Shown: in pieces, positions 36,921 to 50,684 of the stretch | How the letters are laid out: every line of letters starts with the position of its first letter | How positions within the stretch are numbered: the first letter of the stretch is position 1 | Assembly: GCA_040954595.2 (NCBI GenBank) | Contig: CM082581.2 | Location: 3,472,001 to 3,536,000, forward strand | Source of the DNA: Balanoglossus misakiensis | Lineage: Eukaryota; Hemichordata | Reading direction: 5' to 3' | Length of the DNA stretch: 64,000 nucleotides | Translations under genes and position numbers: made by a program | Notes under the pieces: model-generated | The model's database searches: none | What the model was told of the DNA's origin: nothing | Seen by the model: only the letters and a program-made list of their open reading frames with translations

Positions 36921-39322
36921 ACCCCATTACGTCTCAATCAGTGACACTGGCATAGCTAGAGCTTTGTTTCAGAATACAGTACTTTATTTTCCGTGAAAAT
37001 GATAGCGACATACAATCAAATTAAAGTTTGGCTGATACAAACTTTACACTTCACATAACTTGACAGCAGTATTAAAACAAGTGTGAAACATTTTTGTCAA
37101 TGTCTGTTCTATCTCAATCTCATTTTGAGAACATGAAAAAAATCTAACATTAACACGAACAGAATAAATACCTTTTTTTTCAATGTCTCTATCCACAGAG
37201 GTTCCAATGTTCAATCCTATCAGACAGTCATCAAGTGCTAAATCTAGTTTAATATTCAAAAGTAGGATTATGTATACAGTATAGTAAAACAAAACAAAAA
37301 CAATATGATTATTCACAACTACCCTGAATAAAAACATACAACTCACAAAGTATGTTACTGCAACCAAAATACTTTCTTTATACACTCTCCACATCATCCC
37401 TGTAGTTATTCGTTCTGGTTGATGACACAATTTTTTTTATATGTTTGTAACGCTTTGATTACTACAGTCTGTCCTCATTATATTTATATCAATAAATATG
37501 CTTTTTTTGACTCGTCTAAGATTCCTGTAGTCCTGTTCCCAGCCCCATTCCTAACGCTGGCTGCACTACACCCAGCCATGGGAATGGGTCAGGGAACCAG
37601 ACTATTGAGATTCCTGGCCCTCCATACACTACGAATTTGATTACCGGTACCTTGTAGTGCAAGATTCATTGCCTAGCAACAGCAAAGCCATCTATCAACA
37701 TGCCCATTGTACAGACTTCAAAATTCAGTTTGTGGATTCAATTTGTCTTTGATCAGAGATTGTTGGTAGCAATTTTGAATACACCATTAGTTCCAATCTG
37801 TATCATGCATAATTAGTTCAACCTTTCATATGGTTTGACACTGACACAAAAATAGCTCACAGCATTTGGACCAGTGGTTTCAGAAGACAAGTGTTGACAG
37901 ATTGCCAGACAATCACTCTATCTGATGAGCTCCATGTTGCTGACCAACAGAGCTAAAATTTAAAAACTGAAGAAATTCATTTGGGGAAAATAAGCTTTGG
38001 GGAGGGGGGGGGGGCAGTGAAAGTCATTCTGAAATGGAATGTTGACAGAACTGGCATTAGAAACAAATACATCGACTTGTAAATGATGACATTAGAAAAA
38101 AAAAAGCTCACTACTTAACACCAGACTATAACACATATTTTGCATTACAGCTATGTGAAATTGAATCCAGACAATCTTTCTAGGGTTGCAGTGGGAAGAG
38201 ACATCAGTCTTTTGAGACAGTTGGGGGAACATTGTGATCCATTATTTGGGAACTGTGGCAAGGCTGGTCACTCTTGATGGACAAGGTCAAATACCTGACA
38301 TTGAGACATTGAAGGTTTCATTGGTGATGAAGAGAAGTTAGCCACTTCCATCAATGGTCAAGCAATAGTGCAACTACTACCTTCAGGAGTGGTGACCATT
38401 ACTACATCCCCTCCACCTTAAAAGCTATGGTATCTCCCTGATTTCCAGAAAAAAATAGATTTAGCCTGTATCTTTTGTGTTTGAGGACGAAAACCTGAAC
38501 ACAGTTTTAAAGCTGCGAGAAGTTCCATATGAATGCATATTTTCGAAGATGATCAACATCTTACTCAGTGGAGTCGAGCTAGGGAGACTTACGTTTATAT
38601 TTGCTTAAATTTCCATCACAATGCCAATGTGTAAAGGACACCAATGTAACTGTATGCTTATTTGCATTTGCTTATGGCAAATGAACTGAATTCCCAGCAA
38701 ATTGAAGTGATTGATCCCGAGGGAGTAACAAGTGAAGTTTTAGTCTGTTACTTTGGACCTAGTCTCCAGTTGACTCAGTATGCACATATTTATTAGCAAT
38801 ATCTTATAAAGTATGCCCCACACTTCAAGAGGTTGTAACATTAAACTGTAACACTTTAATTTTGCGACACTTAAGCTTGAGGCAATGGCAACAATAAAGT
38901 ATTTAATGCCCCCATTTTCTGACATTTGTTTCTTGTACACAACTGATCCTAACAACTCTGAAGTTTTCATTTTCTGTTCACTGTAACACATATGACAGCA
39001 TGTGGTGACATTTTGCTTTCGTACGATGGGGTTGCTTTCTGTCCTTGTCAATACAAAATCAACACAGAAGAATCTTCAAGCAGTTGAAACTGTTTTGATT
39101 TACACGGACCCTCAACTTCCAGTATCCAGACCCATTCATCTGTCAAGTGTGCGTGGTGCGTGGACTCAGTAGGGCCTATATATGGCCAAGCCAGCGAGAT
39201 TTGGTACAATACGCCAATGTCTGTAAATGAGCCATGCCAAGATAGGACTGCAAAGAGACTCAATACCTCGTTTAAACCACTTGCCAAGGGTGCCCCATGT
39301 AACACCCCTGGCAGGAAGAGAG
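36921..39322. other. Spacer between the mobile block and C2orf42
   Basis: No supported gene. It holds the C2orf42 3' UTR with a minus-strand AATAAA at 38789-38794, a G-run at about 38001-38012, and a short stretch at 38150-38290 with marginal coding look but stops in every frame. Confidence 0.5.
38789..38794 (-). terminator. Candidate C2orf42 polyadenylation signal
   Basis: AATAAA on the minus strand about 530 nt after the stop codon at 39323-39325. Positional evidence only. Confidence 0.45.
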
Positions 39323-42300
39323 TTAATGAGCTGCTGTAGCGCTTGCTGTAGACTGATCTAAGTTGATGATTGCCCCGGATCGAATCTCCATATGGCCGTT
39401 TCTTTGATGTCCATATTCAAACTTGATTCTCAATTCTCCAATCTTGGACTTGGGTAGAATATCTGGAATCCACTCTATCACTAGAGGTGTTGGCTCCTTC
39501 TGATCTGGTGCAGTGTTACCTTTAATCAAAGAGAAGTAGTATCAGATGATTCACAAAATACTATAGACAGTATAGACGAAGGCTTGAAGTGAGTGATACC
39601 TAAGCAAATGTCTACAGAAACTGAGTTATGATACGGTAAATTACTTTGGGGCTCTGGTCTGGTTGTTCTTGGCCTAAAGTTAGATAATCCTGGCAACTTA
39701 CCCACTTTGAGGTAGGTCTTCAATTCAAATGGTTTGATTGGTGGTTGACCTTCACTCTTTCTATACGCTTCAGCTATTGTTTCCACTTGGACTTTAGGCA
39801 CATTGAACTCAGAGAATGAACCATCTCGATTCTCCACAAAGCTGCGTGTTATTTCCAGTGGCATCTACGAGTAGAAAGTCAATTATAACATCGTTAAATA
39901 GTTTTCTGTATAAAGGTATTGCCATGGTAATACCTGGCAAAAGCAAGTTTGTGATCTAGTATCCAAAAGTGACTCTTAACAACGAGAGATGCCCCATATA
40001 CTTGTAAGGCCCCAGTCATCACCCACAGAGACTGATAAAACTTACATCAGGAGTGTCAAAGATCTGCTTCACATGGATAATGTTGTTTATATGCCACGTG
40101 TACTTGGAGAATGTTCCCAGTGGTAGTGCATCTTTCCTGATAAATGCCGTTGTTGAGTTTGGTAGTCGCTTTTTCTTGCTACCAGTTGATATCCTTTGTT
40201 GTAACATGTCAAAGAACTTCTGGGGAACATGGAATACCAGTGGTTCAGGATTACCTGCAATGTACAGCCAGATTAACAGGAAGGGTTTATGGGCAGTAGG
40301 CAAAGAGGTTGACAAATAACTAATACCAGGTTCACACAGGGTAAAATCCGAAACGTTTCTGCAACAATATTGTAAACACAGAGCATTAATCCTTTGAAGA
40401 CTTGTTCTCACTAAAAGTTTCGACACCAGTGCTACATGTATGCCAGTGTTTACTCTCTGCAAACACAGGGGATAAGCCCACAGAATCTCCGTGCGTCCAC
40501 ACACTAAACTTTTGGACACTGTTTTGAAATAAACACCGTCTAAATGGTCATGTTTAGCAACACGGCAACTAACAAAATTGAGGACGTCGAGGACATTACA
40601 GCAACATGTTTTAGTTTCTATACCTGCATATGCGTTCTAGATGACTTTGTGACAGTTTTGATAATGTTTAGAAGTAAATGAATGTTAATCCATAAATGGA
40701 AAATGCCTCAGCTTTTCGGTGATCAAGAGAACCTTCTGAAAGTTGGTAGCAGACTGAAGTGTTGCAGACCTGGCAAACTGCGAATGGTTTGAAAACCACT
40801 CGCGTCCAGTGTGATTGACTTCACAATGGAAACTGACCAAAGACAATGGGCTATACCTAATAAACATACACAAGTCACTGCAGGGTGGCGCTTTTGAACG
40901 GTGTTTGTTTATCTTTGCGTTCTCACTGACTATTTGCGTCGGAGCGCTGGCCCAGCACTGGCCCTGACCCACCACCCATCGCCGTCGCAAATTAACACCG
41001 GCACAGCACCGGTGTAAAGCGTTCTCACTTGTTTTTTTCCGTCAGTGTCAAATCTACACCGGTGTAGCACCGGTGTAAACGTGCCAGTGTCAATGCCCTT
41101 TGAGTTGCTTGTGTTCACACACACAAAGTTTACGTATAGGCGCTGAGGCTTGGCCCCATAGACAATGAGTTGCAGAGAGGTGTTAATCCTTGCACTGGTT
41201 CAGGTCTGACCGGCAAAGCCGTCTCAAATCTGAGACGTTTCAGGACCACTTAAACCATTCAAACATGATAATTTATGCCAGTATTTCATCTGAGATTTTT
41301 CAGAACCGTCTTGATGGTCCCTGTGTGACCCCCATATGAGAGGATACTTTATTTAACAGTAATACTGCACAGAAGATGGGAGGTGTAAACATTCAATTAT
41401 CTGGACTCTGAGACTTACAGGTTTGAGTATGCAAACATTTGGGATATGCAAACCAAGAGGTTAGGGTCAACTTTTGGTAAATTTTATATTTACAAAAGGG
41501 AACATTTGCAGTAAATGTTGCCTTGTGTCCAAATGTGTACATACTAATTCCACAGACCTGATTATTCCCAATCAACTCACCATCAAACTGATAATGCATA
41601 GTCTGATTAATCCGTTCAGTGACACTTCCCAACCATTCATTAAAACACAGAGTGCTTTCCTGGTCATCTGGCACACCTGGTTTCTTCGTTCCAGATGGCA
41701 AACTGATGGTGCCACTAAACTTCTTGATGGGACTCTTCTTGCTTGTTGTGTTGGCACTATCCTGCAGGGTCAGTAGGGCACTACTGGCTTGAACTACATT
41801 TAATATCAAAACATTTGCAAGAAAAAGAAACTTAATGGTGCACAGACATTTTTAGAAAAAAGGGTAAATAAATGTCCCAATAGAAGTAATATGGCTATAA
41901 TACAATCAGCCCTCATTTCTGCATGTTACAAAACTTCTGTGTAACAACCTACTGTAAACTCAAACAATGATTACATGAAGGAATGAATGTTGGACAGGTT
42001 AACTGTATGTCCCTATTTAACGAATGGCATGAGGCCCATCTACATGTAGGATTTCCCTTGGACAGAATCTACATGGACATAACATCTACAACTTGGAAAA
42101 CACAGTAAACCGTCCATCCAAACTGTCAGCCAGACACATGAGCACCAATAATGCCCTAAAGAGATGTGAATGACTACGATGATTTGAAACAGTCATGACA
42201 GCTGTCAATCTCAATCTTTGTCCGGACATAGAAGTTACAAGAAGGTTTGTACATGAACTGGATAGGGTAAATGTGTGAAACCAGTTTTAATACACTGCTG

Positions 42301-44617
42301 TGAAACCACAGGCAATGCTTTCTTTCAACAAGATATGCAAATGAAAAGAAACAAAACAGCAAAGACTAAGAGGTCAACCGCTTCACTGCCACGTACCTAA
42401 GGAGTCATCTCTTTTCCTCTTCTTTCCCACCTTGGGACTTTCTATAGTTTCAACAATAGTAGTTGTCCCGTCTTGTGTGTCTGTATAAACAGTCATGATC
42501 TGCCTTTCTGGTGTTGCAGCTGCCACTTTAACCAAATAATACAAGATTTTAGATCGTGGAATTTGGGTGAATAACCAAAGAAAACAAATGTACACAAAAT
42601 CAAACATCTAGGAGACATCTAGGTGTAGAGACTTGACCATACCAGTTGCCTCTTTTGATATCGCGAAAATTTCCTGTCGCGAAAATAACCTGTTTTACAG
42701 TAAATTCCTAGAAAAATGGTACCAATAACCATTAACAATTTTACAGTCACATGACCTATGCACCTTCTTACATTGACACAATATGGGAGATGTTGCAAGT
42801 TTTAATTAAAGACTTTCCCCGGCACCAGTTATTTTAATTACCCAAGTCTTAATTACTTAATTATCGCCCAATACTAGTGCAGTCCGGTTTACTCTGTCTA
42901 AGTAACTATGGGAATCCATTACAGATTGCAACAAATCCAGACTTGGTAGTTAAGTGCGGTAAAACCCATGATAGCTTCCTGTGTATTTCTATGTTTGCCA
43001 CGTACAATGTATAACTTTCAATTCTGACTTTTCAGATTGTGATTGCAGATATGCCATCAGCATCAGATAACAATTATACCTGCCATACAACACGATGACC
43101 TCAGCACTTTTAGCCCATGAAGCCTGGCACCTTTCCACCACTATTTTGTGCATTTTTGCAAAACTCGCACAAGTTATACATGGTGAAAATAGTTTTTCTC
43201 AAATAACTAAACCCAAGGCTACATGTAGCAGTAGTAGTAAGTACATACGTAAAAATCAGCCTTGCTGAACTTCCTCTGTAATTACATTTGTATGTAAAAC
43301 TGTCATTGCATTTGTTCCATACTGTTCATATAGCTCAAAGGAAATAGTTGATAGGACTCAACAGCAAAGTTTTGCTTGATATTGCACAGTGGGTTTATAC
43401 TCTCGATTACCCAGACCCCTCTGCTTCTTCTGATGTGCTCCAGAAAATGGTCTGGGGAAATACTATAGAACAATTTGTAAATTTTAGTCGAGTTGCATAC
43501 TGACAGATTAACCAATCAGCGGCTGATCGAAATCCTGGCAGTGGCCATTTTGTTTTAAAAAATCGTTCTATAGTATTTCCCCAGACCCTTTTCTGGAACA
43601 CAGCAGAAGAAGCAGAGGGGTCTGGGTAACCGAGACTAAGTGGGTTTATTGACCTTTTAGCTCCTCACCATCAGGATCAATTGTGTCACTTCAAATTATG
43701 GCAACATTGGTATTGAGATAAGCATATGAAAGAAAATAATTATATTATAATCAGAAATATCTGTTCGTATAACACTGACCTTGCTGCACATGAGCATCTA
43801 AATTGATGTAGTAGTTGAATTCTTCAGACAATTTATCATCACTCGCAAAAGCACAAATGCACGCATAGAAATGCACACATCGCCTTTTATGTTCTTCAAT
43901 ATGTCCAATGGTTTTCAAGTTCTTGAAGGCTCTGCACGTACAATGGAATTTTCTCTCTATCACACCGCCTTTCTTTGTGTTCTCACTGAACGAGAAATGT
44001 AGGAATCCAAGCGGTTGCTTTGGATTTGTCTTGCACTTGACAACCATGATGTTCTTGGTTACTCTTTGCACCAATGGTCCCGTGGTTTCTGTTGCCAGCA
44101 ACCAGATGGCCTGTTTGACTTCATTGGAAACTGGCAGGGAGTTCAGAACAGAATTCTTCAGTGTCAAAGGCACCGCATCCTGACCGCATTGCAGTGCGAG
44201 TTTGATGTGGTTGCAAGGTGTTTGAACAACTCCCCCCTGCGATCCCGGTCGCAAACACGCATCCACAAAACATCTTCCTGTCTGTCCAAGAACTGAGCTG
44301 TCAACTGTCGACGGCTGGCCAGCTTGCAACTCTGGGGAGAGTGGCAACTGGACAAAACCCCGATAGTCTGGCCCTCTATCTCGAAGTCGCACAGAAAATA
44401 CTTGTACTGTTGATCCGGTGATAATCTTAACAGCGTCTGCACTATGTCCACCTCTGCGTTGTCTGTCCTTGAAAACTGCATTGCACGCTTTATTTTTACA
44501 ACTGAGACCTCTGGTGCCATTATAGGTGCCACACTTTGGGCATTTCTTAACACCTCGCATAGTAGGCCTGCCAAGGTCTTCAAAAGTTATCTTCGGTTTT
44601 TCAGGAGCAGCCATCAT
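39323..44617 (-). CDS. C2orf42: C2orf42 homologue, zinc-ribbon/SWIM-like protein, complete, 6 coding exons
   Basis: Orthologue of human C2orf42, whose function is not established. Coding exons in transcript order: 43780-44617, 42397-42525, 41581-41793, 40046-40254, 39702-39864, 39323-39519; phases close, giving 582 aa against about 574 in human. Near the N-terminus is a four-Cys zinc ribbon (C26-x2-C29 and C40-x4-C45, context [17 protein letters not shown]). Later in exon 1 a CxC...CxH pattern (FHCTCRAF to RRCVH) resembles a SWIM finger. The C-terminal half is strongly conserved: [46 protein letters not shown] and [12 protein letters not shown]. The middle (42397-42525) is variable and basic (KKRKRDD). 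The acceptor of that exon could instead be at 42519, six bases shorter. The start is a tandem ATGATG; a 5' UTR acceptor precedes it at 44656. Confidence 0.95.
42640..42705. mobile_element. TACTGTAAAACGGGAAAT family, terminal fragment
   Basis: GTTGCCTCTTTTGATATCG through GAAAATAACCTGTTTTACAG matches the right end of the family's full copies. It lies in the first coding intron of C2orf42. Confidence 0.65.
43401..43635. mobile_element. 235-bp palindromic CCCAGACCCCTCTGC MITE
   Basis: Arms of about 80 nt run inward from TCTCGATTACCCAGACCCC on the left and its inverse on the right. Each contains GGTCTGGGGAAATACTATAG. The loop is unique. It lies in C2orf42 intron 1; a one-armed relic is at 28718-28792. 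Confidence 0.85.
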
Positions 44618-44656
44618 TTTGAATTTATTTCAAAGGAACCTACATGCATACATCAC

Positions 44657-45757
44657 CTGTAAAGTAAAACAGAGAACTGGTTATTTAATAAAGAGAGTAT
44701 AATGCATGTTTTGGAAAGACTTTCTCGGTATAATTCAGGTGTATACACTGCAGTACTGTATAAACTGGCATATACCAGTACATTAACTGCACCATTTCAA
44801 CCATAATTCGCATGGTGCACTGTTTTGAATTTTGTGTTGGCATTTTGGGCGTGTTTTTACCACAGGGCCTAAAAAAAACACCCAGTTTAGAGTACACAAA
44901 ATTATGTTACATATCTGCAGTGTTTCAACTAGATGGTGGGATGGGGATATTCACCCCCTGTTGCCATGTAGGCACCCCATAGCAATTTGTCAATGGGTGA
45001 CCAGTGCCCCTTAAAATAATGTCACTCACATGTTGGAGATATTACATTCCCCACTGCCCAAAGAGTCGAATCGCCCCAAAATATTCTGACAAAAAGGGGA
45101 CATATCCCCCACCCCACCATGTTGACGTCATCCTGGATGGAAAACTGATTCAAGTGTTTTCTGGTGCCTGGTAACCCCCCCCCCCCCCCTCTCTCTCACA
45201 CACACATTGTTTTGATGTGGCTGAATATTACCAATGGTCGAGGGCATATTCCTTGCTGCGGATCCGTAGCTCTATAACTCAAGGAATCGGTTATATTCGT
45301 TGGGAGAGTTTTAGATCTGCGGCACCACACTCCACAGCAAACACACCCGTAGCACCGAACTCCCAGCATTTCATGCATGTACTCTCTCAATGCATTTGTG
45401 TGAAGCTGCGAGTTCGGGCTGTAGGGATTAGGAGTGTGACCAGTTCAGAAATTCCGTCTTCTTAACTGTACTTTCGAAAATGTGGGATTAAATTACAGAA
45501 AATGGATACACACACGCACGTGACTATCCGCAAGATATTTCAAAGTACATGTATCGTCCACTGTCCAAGTGACAAACAAAATTGTATGGATTCAATCATT
45601 GAATTCACAGTGTGTACATGTACTCCCTTGCCGGTCTAATTACATATTTCAGTATACGATACAATTACTTTCCGCATACAAACAGGAATAACATCCCCAT
45701 ATCACTGTTTAACTATGGAACATCAATGTTTCTAAATATGATCAGTGGGCGTTTTAC
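44657..45757 (-). other. Probable 5' UTR intron of C2orf42
   Basis: A minus-strand acceptor (TTACTTTACAG) is at 44657-44659, just before the exon carrying the start codon. A matching minus-strand donor (CTGTAAG before GTAAAAC) is at 45751-45757. The stretch between has no coding exon and contains a C-run at about 45175-45190. Confidence 0.45.
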
Positions 45758-46733
45758 CTTACAGTTCTTCGAAGGAAACGGTCGCTTTTACAATGTTGAG
45801 CCGTAGAAGCCCGCCATATTGGTCAAGTAAGAGAAAACAACAACGCGAAGTAGCCGCAGTGTGATTGGTCTATATTGGTCACATGGACTGGATTTTCAAA
45901 ACGATGGTAATCATTGGGTAACGACATTTTTTTATTTTGACCATAGATGGCGCTAGATCCTCAGGACCTTCGCTGAACACTGCGTCTCACGTGACTTGGC
46001 AAAAAGACGTGTTTGTCACCGAGGCAGGGTACCAGCCAACTCAGGACCGAGCTTTGCAGAAAATTTTCCCATGAAAATCGTAGAGTTACCACGATGTCAA
46101 GAACAATTCATCGCAAACAGGAAACGAAAATTTCAACTATAACGCTTATTTCGTGAAAATGGTCTTATTTTGAATGCATTGCCCTCTGAGCTCCATCCAT
46201 CTTCTCCCCCACCGGTACCCCAGCTCACCCATCCGCAATCCGCATACAGCTACCTCCCTATCATCAGATCCCAGGTGTTTTTTACTTCCTCAAATTATAT
46301 GAATATTTTTTCTGGTAGACAATTTTACGTATTAGGCCAATATATTGCTGGTGTAATATCAGTACGTCCAGTATCTATAAGTTTCACTGGTGACATCAAA
46401 TTCAATTAGTCTAATATGGCCTTTTGCTCTTTTTCAAAAGTGAAAATCTTAGAAGAAAAAGTGAAAATCTTAGAAGAAAATAACAAACATAATGTAGTAA
46501 TCACCCGGTATATTTCTCGACGTCATGACCTTATAGTAGGCCGTACAAATAGTCATATTCAGAGAGAAAATGACAAAACAGCCCGAAACTACACAATGTC
46601 GATGTATCAGCACAGGGAACTCAGGCTCATAGATGCTCATAGCATCTTCAGTGCTAGTACATGCGTGCATGTTTGCCCTGAAATGACCTTTCACCTTTGT
46701 TCCACGTCGTCGATAGCAGAAGGTACACACATC
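45758..46733. promoter_or_regulatory. Head-to-head C2orf42/PRDX3 promoter region
   Basis: Lies between a candidate C2orf42 non-coding first exon (45758 to about 45815) and the PRDX3 start codon. Three or four CCAAT boxes on the minus strand (ATTGG at about 45819, 45864, 45874 and 45913) sit just upstream of the C2orf42 exon. The string ATAGATGGCGCTAG occurs near 45944, and CpG density is raised to about 46160. A 20-bp unit (GTGAAAATCTTAGAAGAAAA) is repeated twice at about 46440-46480. No TATA box is obvious. Confidence 0.5.
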
Positions 46734-49700
46734 ATGGCGTCTCTATCAAGTTGTCTTCGCTTCGGTGTAAGTTCTGTGCTACATTTTAAACTATAACTCC
46801 AATCTAGTCTTATGATATATAAGGCTTATTTTGTCGGAAGAAAGTTTTGATCACGGTGCGGTTGTGTGGGTTTATACGAATGTAATATATTTGCGATGTG
46901 TGTACATCAATGCTTACACTGTTACAGGTACAAACGCTGGGAAGGACTCGATGTCTGACCCTCCCCTGCACTCGGGCACGTGTGGCCAGTTTTGCAGCCA
47001 ACAGGCTCTTCAGTACTGGTAAGTGTCACAGTAAATTGCTTCAGGTCAGTGCCATGCACGAACCTACCTCTCCCATTGCATCTAATACAGAGCAAAATGA
47101 GAAGTAGGTCAATGACCTACAGTAAAATAAGGAAGTAAGTCAATGTATGTACATATATTAAATTCCTTATATTCTTAGCTGCAATGATTGTAGCGGGTGC
47201 TGCCAGGTTGAGTGGTGTATTCGCAGCCCTACACACCAGTCAACCTAGCAGCCCCCGCTACAATCATTGCAGCTATTATATTCCCACCACTGCTTGGCGA
47301 ATAGCCACTTCCTTATCATATATATAAAGACATGTTCAGGAATTAGTCACAAGTGATGCTTTGCAGTAAAAATGAAAAAAAAAAAACATGTATGAGCATG
47401 TATGCATATGCCAGTATTGGTATGAATATTGTAACATGGCCCATACTTATAGTCAAATACTGGATGTACATTTTGGAATTTTATTGCAATTTTTGGAGCC
47501 AATCTCTCTGCCAGTTCCCTCTATTGTGGCATATGTACTGAAGATTATTCTGTAGTTCACCGTAACCATGCATGGTATATTGCCTCTCATCAATGTGAGC
47601 ATGAAGAAAAATAGTCCCTTTCAAAATCCAATTTTACGGAGCATTTGTTGAATGGACAATTGACTAACAAATTCCATTTTATGCTTGCTTATAGTTTTTC
47701 TCTCACTGTTATCAAATATTTACAATAACTCTCATGGGCATGTATAACAGGTCAAAACTTACATATAGAGTGAATTTAGAGTATCATGCCATGAAATAAC
47801 TGCAAATTAGTCGCATGTCCATCTGATAATTTTTATGGTATTTCATTGCATTTTATGCAAATGAGTAAAACAAGTAGGACTAAAGTTCTGTTTATAGTCA
47901 TCAGACACCAAGAACGCTTGAGCTGAGTTATGATTGCCGAAACGTGGGGATTTTTCAACATTCTAGCAAGTCATTGTATTATCATTCCCAACTATTGTCA
48001 GAATAACAAAACAATTAGTTGTGAAGTATATTTGGGAAATTCAAAAATTACAAAAATCTGGCTATTGCCAGTGTTCTCAAATATTGCTGATGACAGATGT
48101 GATCTTGAGACCTGAGCTAAACCACTGATGAAATGACCTGACATGACCCTACTGTGCATAACAAAGGTGTAATTTTGTCCAATGAACGGCTGTCTCTGAG
48201 TTGCATTGTCTCTCCAGCATCACTGTACTGAAAATCAAAACGCCACAATCAAAACTTCCATTTTCATTAAATCTGAGGAAACATATTCAATAATAACACT
48301 TTTACAGAACTTCATGACCACTGCACTTGACCTGTGCCGTACAGAACTTATTTTCACTTGTGAACATGTGAACAATTTCAGCCAATAACACCTGCCCTTA
48401 CTCGAACAGTCATTTTGCAGCCAAAACTGCTTCATTTATATTACGGTGTACGCATGATTGAGATCAATGAGATAGTGACCAGCATTTTCCTGAAATTCCT
48501 CCAAATGCAAGTTTTAGTTGTCTGGGGCCTGTAGACTACTGTTAATTTGATCCCTTAATCCCCAAATGAGATTATGATATTGTACTACACCTGGTAGTTA
48601 GTAGAATTGAATAGTAAAGGTGTACTTGATTTATTTTATTGTACAAGAAGCAGGGTAATGATCCTTTTTCTTTGTATTTTGCCAGGTAATGCCATGTTTG
48701 CTGTGGATATCCAGAAACCAGCTCCTAATTTTGAGGGTATGGCAGTGGTTGATGGTCAGTTTAAAACGATCAAATTATCAGACTTCAAGGGCCAGTATCT
48801 AGTCTTCTTCTTCTACCCATTGGACTTGTAAGTATGAATTCTGGCAAAAGATAAACATACCATTCAGTAGAAGTGAGGGGGATTAATTTATGGATACAAA
48901 ATATGCCAACAAAATGGTGATTTGATAGAAAATACATACTGTAAGTGACCAGGGTATGATCTTTTGATGTGATTTTAATTTTTGCTTGAGAAATATTAAA
49001 GGGAAGGGGTTGTCGCGCTGCGTGGGTGTCCCCCCTGATGAGAATATGTCCTTTAAAGTGTGAAGCTTCATTTTTAAAGATGCATTGGCTAAAATATTTC
49101 TATGGCTGTTATTTCTCCGCAGCACATTTGTGTGTCCCACTGAAATCATTGCCTTCAGTGATCGCGCCAAGGAGTTCTCAGATATCAACACTGCTGTTGT
49201 TGGTGCCAGTGTGGATTCGCACTTTTCACATCTTGCTTGGATTAACACACCCAGAAAGGTACAATATATTTCAAGTGTAATGTTCAACAAATCACTGTGA
49301 TCACAGTCTGACCTTAAAGTTTGGGTGTTTATCGAAGGAGAAATCTCTGGAAATCTTTGTTGCTAAAACTAATGATCTTGTTTATTGAGCCAATGGACTC
49401 CTCTATTGTTTGTACTTCTTTAGTGAGATGTTATCGATGGAAACTACTTTTGACCAGCAATTTTTATGGATTATAGAAATGCATATATTTTATAACCTTT
49501 TGGGACTTGAACTTTATAAATTTAAATTAATTATTAGAAATGTGATTTTATCATCAGCAAGACAGGTGTGTCAACAATGAAGTATTTCAATACTTCTTTA
49601 CAAGAATTATTGATGATTTCGGAAAAAAGTACACAAATGTCATCATACAAATTGTAGTTCTTTTTTAAATGTTTGTCTTAATAATTTCCAATAATCTTGA

Positions 49701-50684
49701 GAAAAACCCCAATAGAAATTATAATAGGAAACATTCAAATGAGATATAATGGTAATTCCCATTTTGTGATTTGTTATCAGCAAGGAGGTCTTGGTAATAT
49801 GAATATCCCGCTGTTATCGGACTTCAACAAAACAATCTCAGCTGACTATGATGTCCTCATCGATGCTGGTGTGGCATTAAGGTTAGTATTAGAGGGTTCT
49901 TGGCTCTAAAATAGCTACTATTTTATAGTTCAGTGTACATGATATGTAAATTGAATGACAACGTTACTGTGCTTTTCTTCAGAGGACTATTCATCATCGA
50001 CAAAGAAGGCATCGTACGACACAAGAGCGTCAATGATCTCCCTGTAGGGCGATCAGTGGATGAGGTGTTGCGTCTTGTCAAAGCGTTCCAATTTGTGGAG
50101 AAACATGGAGAGGTCTGCCCTGCTGGATGGACACCAGGTTCAGACTCGGTACGTCACATTTTCTTGTTACATTATGATGCACTATGCACCTTCAAGCAAG
50201 CGATTCAAAAACGAGGCCAGTAAGCCACAGAGTAGTGCTCGATCTCGTCTGGTTTGTTCTATATAAGATACAATTTGCGTGTAAAAATTATATATCATTA
50301 AAATGTGGCTGGCGAACATCTTTCCCAACTATAACGACAATACGCAAGACGGTAACAATTTTACTCCGTGGCTTACTTGACTCGTTTTTGCATCATCTTG
50401 GAAGGGCGCCCTCTTTATGGAAAAGGCGTATTAGGAAAGGTTCAGAACTTGTACACTGTCACTGGTTCATCCAGAAAACTGTCTAGATCACCTCTCTCTT
50501 CTGAAGCATTTGGATTAATATACTTATATGTATACATATAGGTATAAGTGATAGGGCTATTACATACACTATGCTGTGAAGAGAATTGAAATATTTACTT
50601 CTTTGTGTACTTTTGTTTTTTTCCCCTCAGATGAAAGCTGACCCTGAAGGTTCCAAGGAGTATTTTGAGAAAGTCAATGAATAA
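46734..50684 (+). CDS. PRDX3: Mitochondrial thioredoxin-dependent peroxide reductase, complete, 7 coding exons
   Basis: Typical 2-Cys peroxiredoxin that reduces hydrogen peroxide in mitochondria using thioredoxin. Coding exons: 46734-46766, 46928-47018, 48686-48827, 49123-49258, 49781-49881, 49983-50148, 50631-50684; GT-AG, phases closed, 240 aa (human 256). The first about 40 residues are Arg/Ser-rich without acids ([20 protein letters not shown], ending LFSTG), a mitochondrial targeting peptide as in PRDX3. The peroxidatic Cys is C93 in FVCPTE; the resolving Cys is C213 in [12 protein letters not shown] (136-139) and the C-terminal KEYF mark the overoxidation-sensitive form. The [17 protein letters not shown] block is family-typical. 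It shares a divergent promoter region with C2orf42. The stop codon overlaps an AATAAA. Confidence 0.97.
47176..47275. mobile_element. 100-bp fold-back element in PRDX3 intron
   Basis: Starts TAGCTGCAATGATTGTAGCG and ends with the exact inverse; arms of about 40 nt with a short central loop. One related end is near 19317. No target duplication could be read with confidence. Confidence 0.75.
49003..49065. mobile_element. Short relic of the AGTGCAGCGGTCGTC family
   Basis: GTTGTCGCGCTGCGTGGG and the following GATGAGAATATGTCC correspond to the right-hand end of 55584-55871 read in reverse. It lies 57 nt before the PRDX3 exon at 49123. Confidence 0.55.

Noticed and set aside
38150-38420. Possible decayed coding region downstream of C2orf42
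   Set aside because: Stops in all frames within 40 codons and no recognisable motif or splice context.
40019-40519. 166-codon minus-strand frame
   Set aside because: Only 40046-40254 is a C2orf42 exon with good splice sites; the upstream part is intron.
43908-44662. Plus-strand frames of 67-93 codons over C2orf42 exon 1
   Set aside because: Antisense shadows of the strongly conserved minus-strand exon.
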